Of a stretch of DNA of 64,000 nucleotides, positions 50,001-62,100 are shown in pieces. The position numbers and the translations under genes are program-made. A model generated the notes under the pieces. It was not told the origin of the DNA, did not search any database, and saw nothing but the letters and a program-made list of their open reading frames with translations. Source of the DNA: Asterochloris sp. CNOR1 (Eukaryota > Chlorophyta > Trebouxiophyceae > Trebouxiales > Trebouxiaceae); the NCBI GenBank assembly GCA_963969365.1, contig OZ017750.1, positions 1,426,001 to 1,490,000 on the forward strand, in the 5' to 3' direction. Each line of letters starts with the position of its first letter. Position 1 is the first letter of the stretch.

Positions 50001-51338
50001 TTGTGCCCACCAGAGGAATCAACAGCGCTGCCTCCTGCAAAGCAGTCTGCAACAGACAAGCACATCGCTGGACAGGGTTTGTGACTCCTGGAGAGTGACC
50101 ACCTGCCTCCTGCAGAACGCTGCACCACCCTGAACAACTCGGCCTACACCTGGGGCCAGGGCACCTCCATGGCGGCGCCCCATGTGGCTGGCGTGGCTGC
50201 CATGTAAGGCTGGGCCATGCCCAACAGTTGGGTGCTGGTCCTTGCCTGGCCAGCTAGAGGGCAGGGCTTTCGTTGCCAGCCATTGCCCACCCAGCTGAGC
50301 GGGGACCCTGAGGCCTGCTCAGCAAAATTTGTGCTTGGCCTGGCCTCAGATGACGAAGAAGCAACTGCTGGCCAGCATGTCTTGCATATGACTTGCATCT
50401 GACGCATGCTGACTCTGGCAAGACACCTGTCTTTGGCAAGAAGCAGTGCTCCAGCCTGCTTGATCATTGGACAAGGCCTCAGCCGAGAGCAAAGCTGGCA
50501 CACACTGCAGGTACATGGGCGATGGCCAGGGCGGGAGCCCCAGCACAGTGAAGAGTGCCATCCTGGCAGCGGCCACGCCAAACATGGTGGGCAGCGCATA
50601 CAGCAAGACTTTTTGACACCCTGCCTATGCTGCTCCAGCTTCACCACTGATTGTCTTGGCATTTCCTGTCTGCACTGGTCTCCTGCACATGGCGGCATTG
50701 CTATGAAGAAGCAGCATCAGGCAGCCCAAGAGTGGCTGCTTCAGGGAGAGCATGCTCTCAGTCTGAGCTAGCTGCAGACTCACTGCTGTGCCTCTGATTT
50801 GAGTAGACAGCAGTGCACTGCTTCCTCAGCACGCTCAACCTGTGTCGCCTTGCAGGTCAGCAGCAGTGTACTCACCATTGCTGAGATCAGAGGCGGCCAA
50901 ACTGCGCAGCCAACCCCTGGCCCTCCCAGCAGAGCAACGTCAGTCCGCTCAGCACGATCCATACTCACTCCTTTCGCCGCCCTGCAGGTGAACGGCAGTG
51001 TGTTGGCCGAGGGCACGCCCAACCGCATGCTGTACTCCATGGTTCCTCTGGGCAGTGGTGTCAGCTCAAACCCCCAGACTGTGTCAAACGTGTCATCCTC
51101 GGGCGGGCCTCCCTCCAGCAATGCCAGCCTGGCCTCAGCGCCCAGTTCCGTCGCCATGCTCCCCAACGCCCCCATCCATCCTGTGCCAGCAGCAGGCCAG
51201 GATGCAGCCAAAGCACCTGCACCCAGCAACAGTGACACTGCCAGCAGCCCGCCCTGGGAGTCCATCACATCAGCTCTGCCAGGCAGCAAACTGCCGGCAG
51301 CCCCTGACACCCCCTCAGGGGTCAGACCTGCAGGCTAA
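44079..51338 (+). CDS. Secreted subtilisin-like serine protease (S8, proteinase K-like)
   Basis: Secreted endopeptidase. Exons: 44079-44336, 44747-44989, 45526-45681, 45980-46153, 46510-46651, 47294-47456, 47814-47942, 48154-48256, 48584-48732, 48938-49049, 49493-49613, 50116-50203, 50511-50586, 50988-51338. It starts MRRANNWLFLAVATVVLLAG (signal peptide), followed by a long pro-region; exon 2 looks I9-like (GVAGWFGQQDLQVLRQC). LWNLDKIDQRELPLNGEY opens the catalytic domain. Triad: Asp in VDSGV (47869), His in DGHGTFVAS (48200), Ser in GTSMAAPHVAG (50166); the oxyanion Asn is in ASGNN. The C-terminal extension is Ser/Pro/Ala-rich. GC donors end the exons at 48256 and 49613; both give the correct phase. 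The motif GHGTFVAS differs from the usual GHGTHVAG. The introns at 46652-47293, 49050-49492, 49614-50115 and 50587-50987 hold echoes and repeats but no other gene. Confidence 0.92.
47002..47293 (+). repeat. Intronic tandem array, about 37-bp units, each starting with a 3' splice-site word
   Basis: Eight diverged units begin at 47002, 47038, 47076, 47112, 47150, 47187, 47225 and 47253, mostly 36-38 bp apart (one 28). The general form is GCAGGCCACTCCACCAGCCC plus a variable part ending in CTGCT. The next expected unit start, 47290, is the functional acceptor of subtilase exon 47294-47456 (GCAGGCCAACG). Confidence 0.85.
48325..48462 (+). repeat. Two decayed copies of subtilase exon 48584-48732 in the preceding intron
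   Basis: The exon segment GGCACCGGCAGCATCAGTGA, continuing CACGGTGGCTGGC, recurs at 48327-48390 as GGCACCAGCAGCATCAGTGA, continuing CACTGTGGCAGAC. A shorter third version lies at 48434-48462 (CCAGCAGCATCAGCAACCCT). Neither has an open frame matching the exon. Confidence 0.8.
49856..49895 (+). repeat. Decayed copy of subtilase exon 49493-49613 3' edge
   Basis: The exon end codes CVDIFAP and stops at a GC donor (CCAG|GCGAGG). About 250 bp downstream, GTAGACATTTTTGGGGCCTG is followed by a canonical donor (GGCAG|GTGAGA). This looks like an echo of the exon end that carries the stronger splice site. Confidence 0.65.
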
Positions 51339-53133
51339 CACCCCTTCTGCCACTGTGCCGCTGTGAGACAGCCGCACAAGAACAAGGGCATGCAGGTCCC
51401 AGCGCTGTGCTCACGGCCTTGCATATGCATTTTCTTTCCTCCGACTGTGTCTGTACCTTGTGGAGAGCCCAGCCCTGTTAGCCGCTACGTCAGCCGCTGC
51501 CATACTGTACCCTGCTGTCTTTGCTCTCACTGCATTCATCAGGATGCCTCTGTCAACAGACCTCAGTGATATCAAGTCACTCAAGTCATCTTTTTGCAAG
51601 TAAAATATGGGTGGCAGGAGCAGTGCAACATTGAATGTGAAGCATTGCTGCCACAGGTCAGAAAACCCTGGCGAGTTTTTTGAAGCAACCTCTTCAGGCA
51701 CAGCTTCTGCTCATTACTTGCCATATATAGAGCTACATAGAGCCGCCTGACAACATGGTGCTGCACCAGACTCTGTTGGCTTCCCCCGGCTGTCCATGAG
51801 CAGCAGGGAGCCAACAGCAATGGAGCTGTCCACTGTGCTGCTGTTGGCTTCCTGCTGCTCATGGACAGCCGGGAGAAGCCAACAGCAGCACTGTGGACAG
51901 TTCCATTGTGAGACTGCAACTGGAGGGTGGCCTCCAGGCTGGGAGGATCCTGCGGGCTGTTTGTCTGCACCAGTACTGTACAGCAATTGCAGAGTGGTGA
52001 AGCACCAGGCTGCAAACATGGAGACCCAGGTTTGGAGCCTTAGTGGCTGCAGCCCACCACTCAGGGGACAAGTTGGGAGCATGCCACCTGCAAAGTCATG
52101 TGCTAAAGAAGGCAGCCAATACCATCAATCAAGTTCTCCTGCTTGAACCTGTCTTAAGGCACCAGACGTCTTGCTTACATGAGCAAGCACTGTCAGCACT
52201 GAGCTGACATCAAGAATCTATGGCAAAAACTGAACTGAAGCCAACCAAGGCTGTGCTGGAGGCCAGGCACACTGGTTGAAGACGATGAAGTAGAGTCAAG
52301 TATGGTGCAATGCCCCTGCATTGAGCCCTAGCAGACTATTGAACTGTTCACTTACTCACTATGCCTATCTCCAGCGACCAGCACTGCATCCTAAACATTC
52401 AATGATCCAGGCCCTCTCCTGTGAACCTTGAGTCAGGCCCACACCTGGATATGCACAACGACAGTCTGTGTGAAGTCAGTCTAGCAATCTCTGGGACAGA
52501 CAAGACACAGTGGCTGTCCACGTCACCAGTCCAGCAGCCAGCAGCAGATGCTCAATGTGTCAATCAACAGCTGCATTGCAGCCTGTCCAGGCTACATGTC
52601 ACCACTTGTAGCATGACTTGGACATGAACATGATAAAGCGCTGCAGGACCAAGCGGTACCTGGGTGACATGGCAGCACTTTGGCACAGCTTCTGAATGCT
52701 GTACTGCTCATGCAGGAGCGCCACTAATCACAACATTGTGAGAGATGGAAGTAGTCCATGCCCAGTGCCATGCAGGGCACAACTGAATGAACCTGCAGAT
52801 TGGGTGTTGATCAACAAGTGCAGCCAGCAAGTGGTAGGGTGACTGAGTGCGAATGAAGTGCAGCCGGGAGGCTTGGCGTGCCGCAAGAGTGTCAAGTACC
52901 TTGTGAGAGTAGACCATACAACAGCCGCGGCATGAGAGAGAGCTTGCAGACTGCGTAAGACTGCGAGGTGCAAAATGATACTGGGTGAACTCAGGTAGGA
53001 TGTGATTGCCCATGTGCCCCTGATTGAGTGAGGTCTCCGCCTGCAGCCTGGTCAGAAAGTATGGAAACGAACTGCTTAACGAACACAGCTTTGAAGCAGA
53101 ATAGAGGCAGACGCAGCTTCTGAAATTGCAGCC
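51339..53133. other. Intergenic interval between subtilase and P4-ATPase genes
   Basis: About 1.8 kb with no recognisable exon on either strand. It contains the palindromic element at 51774-51911 and otherwise sequence of lower GC than the genes. The P4-ATPase promoter and the subtilase 3' end must lie here. Confidence 0.5.
51774..51911. repeat. Large imperfect palindrome with overlapping second hairpin
   Basis: The left arm 51774-51819 (CTGTTGGCTTCCCCCGGCTG, continuing TCCATGAGCAGCAGG) is the near-perfect reverse complement of the right arm 51838-51886, with a short loop of under 20 bp. In addition, the segment 51819-51848 pairs with 51880-51911 (ACAGCAGCACTGTGGACAG against CTGTCCACTGTGCTGCTGT). 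The element can therefore adopt two alternative long hairpins. No coding capacity or flanking duplication was identified. Confidence 0.85.
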
Positions 53134-56100
53134 ATGGATTATCAGAGAGGGTTTGATGAAGACGACTATGCCACACCCTCTGTCAGGGCAGGCACATCTC
53201 CTCTTGCCAGCAACCCAATCAGCCACATTGAGCCGTTCCAAGTGGAGGCTTTCAGTGACGTCGACCTCACAACAGACTCTGGCCTCCAGGTGGCCCAGCA
53301 AGCCAGTCCAAGCAGCACACTCTGCGCTGCCACCGCTGCTTGCTGACGGCTGCCGGCATGCAGGGCAAGGCAGGGCCACCCAAGGGAGGGTTTGCAATCC
53401 ACGCCTCCTCCACCAGTGAAGGAGCCACGACAGCTGATGCAGCCAGCAGCAGCCAACCGCATGACACTCCATACTGCAGAGTTGTCTTTGCCAGGGTGAA
53501 CGGGCCCGTGCCTGCACTGGTGAGACCCGCACGCCTAGCAGCAGCCCCTCCCGCTGGCTGCCATGCCTGGTCAAGCCTCCAGGATGGTCCACAGTCACTG
53601 CACAAGGCGCAAGATGGCCTCCACCCCAGCACCTGCTGCACGCCGTACCCCTAGCCTGCTCCTGTGCATTCCCCTGCTGCAGACCTGAACCCTGCCTGCT
53701 CCCTGTGCAGAGACCTGGCACCAAAACGAGGAACTGTCTTGTCCGAGCTGGGTTCTTGGACCCGCTGGGTCTGCGAGGCAACCAAATCTCAACCGCAAAG
53801 TACACGGTGTTGTCCTTTCTTCCCATCAATCTCTTTCAGCAGTTTTGCAGGCAAGCCTGGCTATCCCAAAGGCCACTCTTGCTTTCTCACAGCACTTCAC
53901 AGCAGTCCCAGACGCGCTGCTACGGTGCTGCCGTCTCCAGTCAGACAGGGCTTCAGCATGTGCTGCCTGGTGCAGCCCCTACTGCACCTGACAGCAGCTC
54001 AGCTCAGCACGCCCAAAGTATGCGTCAGCACCCCCAAGGTGGTAGCAATGTGGCATGGCGCCCCGAGGCTGCGGCTGCTGCCCCCCCCATGAATGACACC
54101 GTGAAGCAAGTCACCACTCTGCATGCAGCACCGTGACTCTGTGCACCCAGCACAGGGGCCTCCTGCAGCAATATCCTGAGGCCAGCATGTAGCAGCATGA
54201 CGCCTCCACATGACCTGGGATGGCCCTCACTGCGCTGCCCTGTTCTGATTTGTCCAGCTGCAGCTTGACCTGCAGCTCACTCTGGTCTGCAGCAGACCCT
54301 TGGGCAGGCAGCTGCTGGAAGGCATAACCCCTGTGGTCAGCAGCCTGACACGCTACCATGCCGTGTGCTGCAGGGTGGCCAACATGTACTTCTTGTTCAT
54401 TGCTGCCCTGCAGCTCATCCCGGGGCTCAGTCCCACCTCCTGGGTGACCACTGTGGCCCCTCTGTGCTTTGTGCTGTTCATCAATGGCGTCAAGGTGGGC
54501 CCACCACGGCTACTGTCAGTCGTGTGTCGCGCCAGCAAGTCGCAGCCCGCTTGAAGACCCTGCAGCAGGCACCTCCTGATGGCCACTGTGCACAGCGCAC
54601 CGTTGGGTTCTGCATGCTGCCTTGCCAGTAGCTGGGCGAGCTGGTGGACCTCCATTGTCTTGCTGACTTGAATTGCCTCACCTGGAGGGTGCCTGCGTAT
54701 AGACCAACTGTCACCACAATGTTCTCATTACCTCATGGCATGGTCTCACTGCAGGAGATCGCTGATGACCTGGGGCGGCATCGTAGCGATGCCCAGATCA
54801 ACAACGCGCCTGCCGTGGTCTTGCGGGGGCGGGAGGAGGTCCACACGCAGTGGCGCCATGTACAAATAGGCGATGTGGTCAAGGTGCGCTTGCTCAGCCA
54901 ACATCCACCCAGTTCCGTTGCAGCTTCAGGCTCAGACGTCACGCAGTTGGGGGACATAGTCAGGGGCGGCACACTCAAGTGCTGTTTACAACCAGACTTT
55001 CCTGCTTCCAGCTAGCAGCCTTCCAGCACCACCTGGCTTGCGGAGACTGTGCAGGGGGCTGAGCAGCCGCAGGCACCACTGCAGGCAGCCATGTGGGCTG
55101 GTTGCTGGTTGCCAGGATGCAGCGCATGTGGGCCTCGCTGTAGTGCAGGCCATCTGCATATGCACTATCTCGGCACATATGGGCAGTGTTGTGATGCAGG
55201 CCAGCTCGCCTGCAGGTGTACAGGGACAGCCAGATCCCTGCTGATGTGGTGTTCCTGTCGTCCTCTGACAAGGATGACCTGTGCTACGTGGAGACAGCCA
55301 ACCTGGATGGGGAGACCAATCTGAAGCTCAAGTACTGCTATCCTGGCACCAAGCTGGTCGCCAGTGGAGTGGATTTGAAGGATTTCGCTGCTGGCAGCAG
55401 GGTGGAGTGTGAGAAGCCCAATGAGAAGTGGGTAGCAGCAAATGCTCTCGTAGTCCTCTGCGAACACACAGCTTTGCTGCCAGCAGTGCGCAGCCCAGGA
55501 GGAGTCAGTCTCAGCAGAAAGAACTTCAAGAGTACTCTGTCTGTAGATGGGCCAGCACTGCATGCGGCTTGGCATGCTGATCCTGGCCCCACAGCTGATT
55601 CCATGTGCGCTCAGGGCGACCACCCTGGGCCAGCTGCTTCTTAGCTGCGTACTGTTACGTCATCCACATCTCTCCCTCCTGGTGGCTTCTCCTTCGCTGA
55701 TCGCAAGGCTTTGCAGCAACGCGGTGCCTCACCTCTGCAGGCTCTATGTCTTCGAGGGCTCAGTGCGCAAAAGTGGGGGAGGCAAGGACGCGTTAGATGT
55801 GGCCAACCTGCTGCTGCGGGGCTGCACGCTCCGCAACACAGACTGGGTCACAGGCCTTGTGGTCTTTGCCGGCTTTGATTCTAAGATTTTCAAGAACAGG
55901 GTCCTCGCCCCACGCAAGGTGGGCCCTGCTCAGCAGATGCAACACACTTCCCCATCACCAGTTGCGTCACACTTGCGAGACTCTGGGTGTTCAAGCAGCT
56001 CAGAAGCCCCAAGGGCCCGGCAACGCATGAGCTGTGCTGTGCTGCAATGCTGCAGGTTACTCAGCTGGAGCAGAACATGAACATTCTTGTGGCATTGATG

Positions 56101-59100
56101 TTTGCGCTGCAGCTGACCCTTGCCTTCCTGGGCGCCATTGGCAGCCATACCTTCTACACAACCCGCGATGCCGGGGCATGGTACCTGGGACGGCCAGGGT
56201 GAGGCTTTGCTTGCTGCTGGCAGCCTGGACATGACTTGAAAGAGACAATTGAGCTGGTGTGCTTGCTTGACAAGCCCTCACTGAGGCATTTGCAGCATGC
56301 CCTGGTGCTCACCTGCTGGCTGAGCCAAGTTGTGCTGCTCTCTCGTCTGACCTGCAGAGGTGCCTGGTTGCATGCTCGGCCCTCACACTCCTGTGCTTCT
56401 GCTGCAGGCCCTGGCCTGAATTGATGCCCGGCTTCGGCGAGATTGTGGTATCCTTTCTGCGCTTTGGCCTGCTGATCAACCAGCTCATCCCTATCTCGCT
56501 GTATGTCACGCTGGAGGTTGTCAAGGTGGTGCAGTGCACCTTCCTCAGCTGGGACCGCCAGATGTACCACGCAGGTGGGGTCGTGCCCGGCTGGGTGCTG
56601 GTGCAGTACCCTCACACAGGGGCTGTGCCATTCTTCTGACAGCCTGCTGCTGCAAGTGAGCAGCCAGCAGGCTGGCTCAGAGGCCTGAGACGGAGCAGTT
56701 GCGGCTGCACATCCGAACGCATTGCTGGACTGGGTGTTGTTAGTGTGGAGCTGCAAAGGTTTGACATGCACAGGCGCCAGGTGTGGCATTCTGTGCGGGG
56801 GCTAAAGGCTGCAAAAGCTCATAATGAATCAGGGTGTGGTGGCCACTCCTGAAAGAGCTTGGCTCTGCAACAACACTTTGCACCCTGACATTGCAGAGAC
56901 GGACAGCCCTTTCCAGTGCCGCACTTCCACTCTGAATGAGGAGCTGGGTCAAGTGGAGTATGTGCTGTCAGACAAGACAGGTGAGCAGCATACCACCGGC
57001 GTCAGCCAGTATGCATACAAATTTGAGCCGTGTGCTGGCTAGCATGCAAAACGCAGCTGTCCAGTCTCAGCTACATATGCTGGTCACACACCGAGCTGCA
57101 ACCCGCCGCCTGCCAGGGTGGCTTCGCCAACTTGGCGGTGGTGGGCCCAACTGCTTCTGCAGCCTCAGCACTGGACTGCAGGTACCCTGACGCAGAATGT
57201 GATGGGCTTTGTGTGGTGCACCATCGACGGCAAGCTGTACGGCAAGCAGAGCAATGCCCAGGGCACCCCCCACACCATCTCAGGGGACACAGCCCTGCTG
57301 CTGGCCCTGCAGCGCAAGGGCTCCCCAGAGCACCAGGCAGCTGTGGCGTTCTTGACACACTTGGCAATCTGCAACACAGTGGTGCCTGCCACCAATGCCC
57401 AGGGGGAGCTGGTGTATCAGGCAAGCATTTCTATGCCGCCATGATGTGTCAACTCCGATCCTGTGCCTGGTAGCCTTGTTGTCTTGCTGACGCTGCTGGA
57501 TGAGGCAGCACTGCGGATGGAGTTACGGGATTGGCACCTGTGACAAGTGCTGGAGGCAGGTTCCACAGGAGTGGGGCAGCCAGCACCCTCTCTCAATGAG
57601 GGGGGAGTTGCTCAGCGGTGGGCACTGCAGACTGCCAACACCATGTGCCTGCAGGCAGCCTCCCCTGATGAAGAGGCACTAGTCCAGGGGGCAGCCACGC
57701 TTGGCTTCCGCCTTGTGACGCGGTCACTCGAAAAGGTGGGGGGCCAGGCTGCACATGCTGCTCATGGCACTTGCCCTCTGCGGCATGTCAGCTGCAAGGT
57801 CGTGGATAGCGCACTGCTTGAAGCATGTTTCTGCAGACACAACTGAACAGGCATTGCATTGCCTGGTGAGGGCATGCTGTCTGCTGCAGCACAGGTGGAC
57901 TGCAGGCAGTGAGGTCACCTGCTGCAGCGCAGGTGGTCATTGAGGTGCTGGGGGAGCTGCTGACTCTGGAGGTCATCGCAGTTTTGGAGTTCAACAGCGA
58001 CCGCAAGCGTATGAGCATCATCATCCGCATGCCCGGTGGCAGGTGGGCACTGTCCTGGACTGAAAGTGGTGGCGCCTGCTGCTGCTGGGGTGTCCTGGAA
58101 AGCTGTCACATGCTCCGCATGCCACACAGCAGGTGGGCACAGGCTCTGCAGCCCCACTGCTGCAGCCAGATGGCCACTACTGCTGTACCAGTCGGCTGAG
58201 GACCTCCAACTTGCCCCCAGCTGCCTGCCTGCCTCAAAGCGTTACGTTGCCTCCTGGGCATGCTGCAGCTGCAGCACCTGCCAGCTAGGTACCTCGGCTT
58301 GCTCAGAGCTGCTTGCCAGCCTCGAGGGCGCATGCGATGCCTCACGGTGCGGGCGCCCAAATTTGCAGCAGGCAGCGTTCAAAGGTGTCCTGGTGCCGTA
58401 TGCAGGGTGCGCATCTTCTGCAAGGGTGCTGACAGCATGATATATGCACGTGTGGCACCTGGCCAGCCTGTGGCTGATGCCACCTCGTCACACCTAGCAG
58501 AGATGTCACGCAACGGCTTCAGAACGCTGTGCATGGGGCAGCGGGATGTTGAGCCAGCAGAATTTCAGGTGCTCACATCCAGCCGCGTGCTTCTTGTGCC
58601 TACTGGCCTGATTGCCGGAATCCTGACGCTTTGCAGCTGAGAGCAGACAGGAGGGCGTCCACCTCTGTGTGCAGACAGCAGCTGCCAGCATGTTCAAGCA
58701 CTGCGTTCACATGTAAGGCAGTCACCTCTGTACCGGGGCGTGTATGTGTTGCGCTAGCTGCGAGGCAGCACCTTCGATGCGTGACTGCTGTTATGAGAAG
58801 TGGTGCAAGCGCTTCCACAGAGCCAGTGTCAGCCTGACGAAAACTTGCACCAGCTGCCAGCCAGAACCTCCTCACAAGTCCACACAGCCGCCAAACCTTT
58901 TCACATGAGTAGCTGCTCTGCAGGAGTGGCACCAGCGCTTCCATGAGGCGAGTGTCAGCCTGAAGGGCAGGGATGAGAAGATTGCCAAGGTGGCAGAGGA
59001 GATTGAGCGTGACTTTAAGCTGCTTGGGGCCACAGCTGTGGAGGACAGGCTGCAGGACGGTGTGCCCGAGGCTATTGCCCTGCTCTCCAAGGCAGGCATC

Positions 59101-62100
59101 AAGGTAGGTGTGCCTGGAGCCTCTCTGAAGCTCCCCACAGCAGGCAGCAGGGTCCGACATGTCACTGTAATCGCAAGCCTTGACACAAGGCAATACTGTT
59201 GTGCTGCCCGAGGCCATTGCGCTGCTCTCCAAAGCAGGCGCCAAGGTAGGGGTGCCCTGAAGTGACCCTCAAGATTGCCTGAGCCTCCCACATGTCGATG
59301 CTGCCTGGCTGAAGCTGGCACTTTAGCTGCAGCCAGCTCGATCACAGGTGGGTCCACACCTGTGTTGCGCCTCCTGCTGCTGACCAGGCGTGGGCGCTGT
59401 CAGGCGCCACTGTTTTTTGACTCTTGGCCACCCTGACTGCTCCAGACCTTGGCTGTAGGAGCTTCGGGCCCATGCAGGCCAAAATCAATGCTGGCAGCAG
59501 TTGCTGCCAAGATTGCACGTTTCTTGCTTGGTGCTCAAGACATGTCTGTGCCCAGATCTAGCTGCTCACTGGGGACAAGACTGGCGTTGCACCATGTTTT
59601 GTTGCCGCCTGCTGATCAGTCCTCCCCTGCCAAAGCATGTCTGCTCACATGGGAGAAGCCGCTGCAATTGCCCAGCCCCCAGGCTCTGCCTGAATTGTGT
59701 TGCTGCCTCCTGCTGACCTGCAGTCTCTGCACAGGTGCCATATTCAGGCCCATCCAAGCTTTCGGGATCTGCAAACTGTCAGAAGCACTAGCAAACTTGA
59801 GAACCTGTCTGCATGAGACATACCTTGGGACTCCTCAGCATGACCCAGCCTGAGAGTATAAGGTCCATGCTGCAGCCCTTCTGCTGACCAGCTTGCTCCC
59901 TGCCCAGGTCTGGGTGCTGACGGGAGACAAGCTGGAGACAGCCATCAGCATCTCCCTGTCCTGCCGCCTCTTCCACAACAGCATGAAGCTGATGATGTTG
60001 CGGGAGCACGACCTGAATGATGGCAAGGATGGCGCTGTCTCAGAGGCCCTGCTGATAAAGGCCCTGGAAGCGCGGAAAGTTGCGCGGGAAGGGGCAAATG
60101 CAGGCTCAAGGTAGGAAGCCCCACAGAGACCTCCTCTTGGCCACTGCCTGATGAAAGTCACCCCTATGCGGAGGCAGTGTCTGCACACAGGCCTCTGTGC
60201 CGACTAAGCCACCACAGGTCTGACCTTGTCCCTGTGACATGATGGTGTTGGCATGTCTGTACTCCAACAGCAGGCAAGCGCAGTTGTTACTCAATAGCCG
60301 AGGCGGGCGCTGTTATGCAATGATCGCTGTGCGGGGTAGATGTGCATTAAGGAACGCGTGCAGGGCGCCGGTGAGGACTTGACGCTGCACCCAGCTCTGC
60401 ATCTTGCAGGGTTGGTCATTACGAGCAATTTGGTGCTTACAAAGCCAGCAAAAGCTGGGCAGATTTTAGCAACGCCTGGGAAACAATGAGCAGGTTTGGG
60501 CAATTAAATCTGCAGCTCCCCCTGCCCCTCTCCCTCCAGGCTCTGTCAGTAGCCTGCAAGAGTCACCTGGGGCCGGGCGGCACCCTGGCCCAGGTGTTGC
60601 TGCATGGGCGGCCCTGGTGCTGAACACCAAGGGCTGACCCTGATCCATACCTTGAGCCTGCCCTAGCTGACCTGAGCCTCTGGCGCATGAAGAACTTCCA
60701 TTCTCACATTCTTCCCACAGAGGGAACCTGGGCCTGGTGATTGAGGGTGGCGCCCTGGCCCAGGCCCTGCACCGCCAGAATGCCAACAACTTCCTGGAGC
60801 TGTGCAAGAGCTGCCACGCAGTGGTGTGCTGCCGAGTGACCCCCATGCAGAAGGCGCAGGTGGTCTCCCTGGTCAAGCACCACGGCGGCGCCATCACGCT
60901 GGGTGAGCAGCTGCCTGGGGCACCCTGCTGTGCCCATTTGCAGGCGATGGGCTCCCTGACAAGGCTTTGCTCACAGCTGCACTGACCCAAGCTGCTGATC
61001 CGTGCACTCTGAAACCTGATCTGCGCACGCCTTGTGCTTGCCCATGCAGCAGGCTGCGTGTCTGTGACACACGAGGGGTCCTAACGGTCCAGCGCCGCCA
61101 GCTCTGTGGCCTGCCGTTGCATTATGGGCACAGCTGCGCATTACTGGCGCTGGGATCAGCAACAATGCTGATGGTATGCAGGTGTGTCGTGCAGCGCTTC
61201 TAGAGAGTGCTCTTGCTGCAGGCACTGACAGCGGTGTTGACGGCCTCCTTGGTGCACAGCACTGCTGCCAGACCTGTCTCCTGCTGCTGCCTAGATAGGC
61301 AATGGCACCGGGCGTGTCAAAGACCTTGCTGCAAGTCAACAGCTGGCTGTCCTGTGAAGTTGCAGCCCTGCCACGTCCGTGCCCTGTTGCTGCAGGCATT
61401 TGCCCTGTTGTTGCAGGCATTGCATCTGTACCCGGTTGCTGCAAGCATGGTAGGTTTGCCTGATTGCTGCAGGCATTGGCGATGGTGCCAATGACGTGGG
61501 CATGATCCAGGCAGCGCACATTGGGGTGGGCATCAGTGGGAGGGAGGGCCGCGCGGCTGTGCTGGCCAGCGACTTTGCCTTTGCTCAGTTCCAGTACCTG
61601 ACTCGCCTGCTCCTGGTGCATGGGCGCTGGTCCTACAAGCGCAACAGCGAGGTGACTCTGCTCTGGCATGCCATGCGCTGCTCTGAAACGATCTGGAAAA
61701 GGACATTCCTCCAATCTGATCAGGACTGCTGCAGCGCTCAGGCGTGGGCTGCCACTTTCAGTAGGCCATTGACAGTGAGCAGCATGCAGGCTGCACCAGC
61801 AGTCACAATCAGCTCAGCCGTGCGCTCGTGTGACACCTTCAGGTGGTCATGTACGCCTTCTACAAAAACTTCGCTTACTGTCTCCCAAACTGCTTCTTTG
61901 CAGTGCTATCAGGTGGGGTGACTGTATTCATGATGTGGGAGTGTCATCAAGCAGCTGCAGGTTGCGCGACTGCTGCTTGCTGGCTTGCTGCATTCCCCTG
62001 TTGCACCCTGCATGCTTGTGCTGTCTGAAGCCGCATGACCGCAGCAGAACAATGTCACCTTCATTGCGACAGGCTTTTCTGCACAACCGCTGTACACGTC

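Noticed and set aside
51580-52100. Transposon-derived coding sequence in the intergenic space
   Set aside because: Frames here follow the palindrome's repeated sequence and show no transposase, integrase or reverse-transcriptase motif.
52708-53829. Long minus-strand open frame of 373 codons
   Set aside because: It overlaps the first P4-ATPase exons antisense and has no domain. Long antisense frames are expected in this GC-rich coding sequence.
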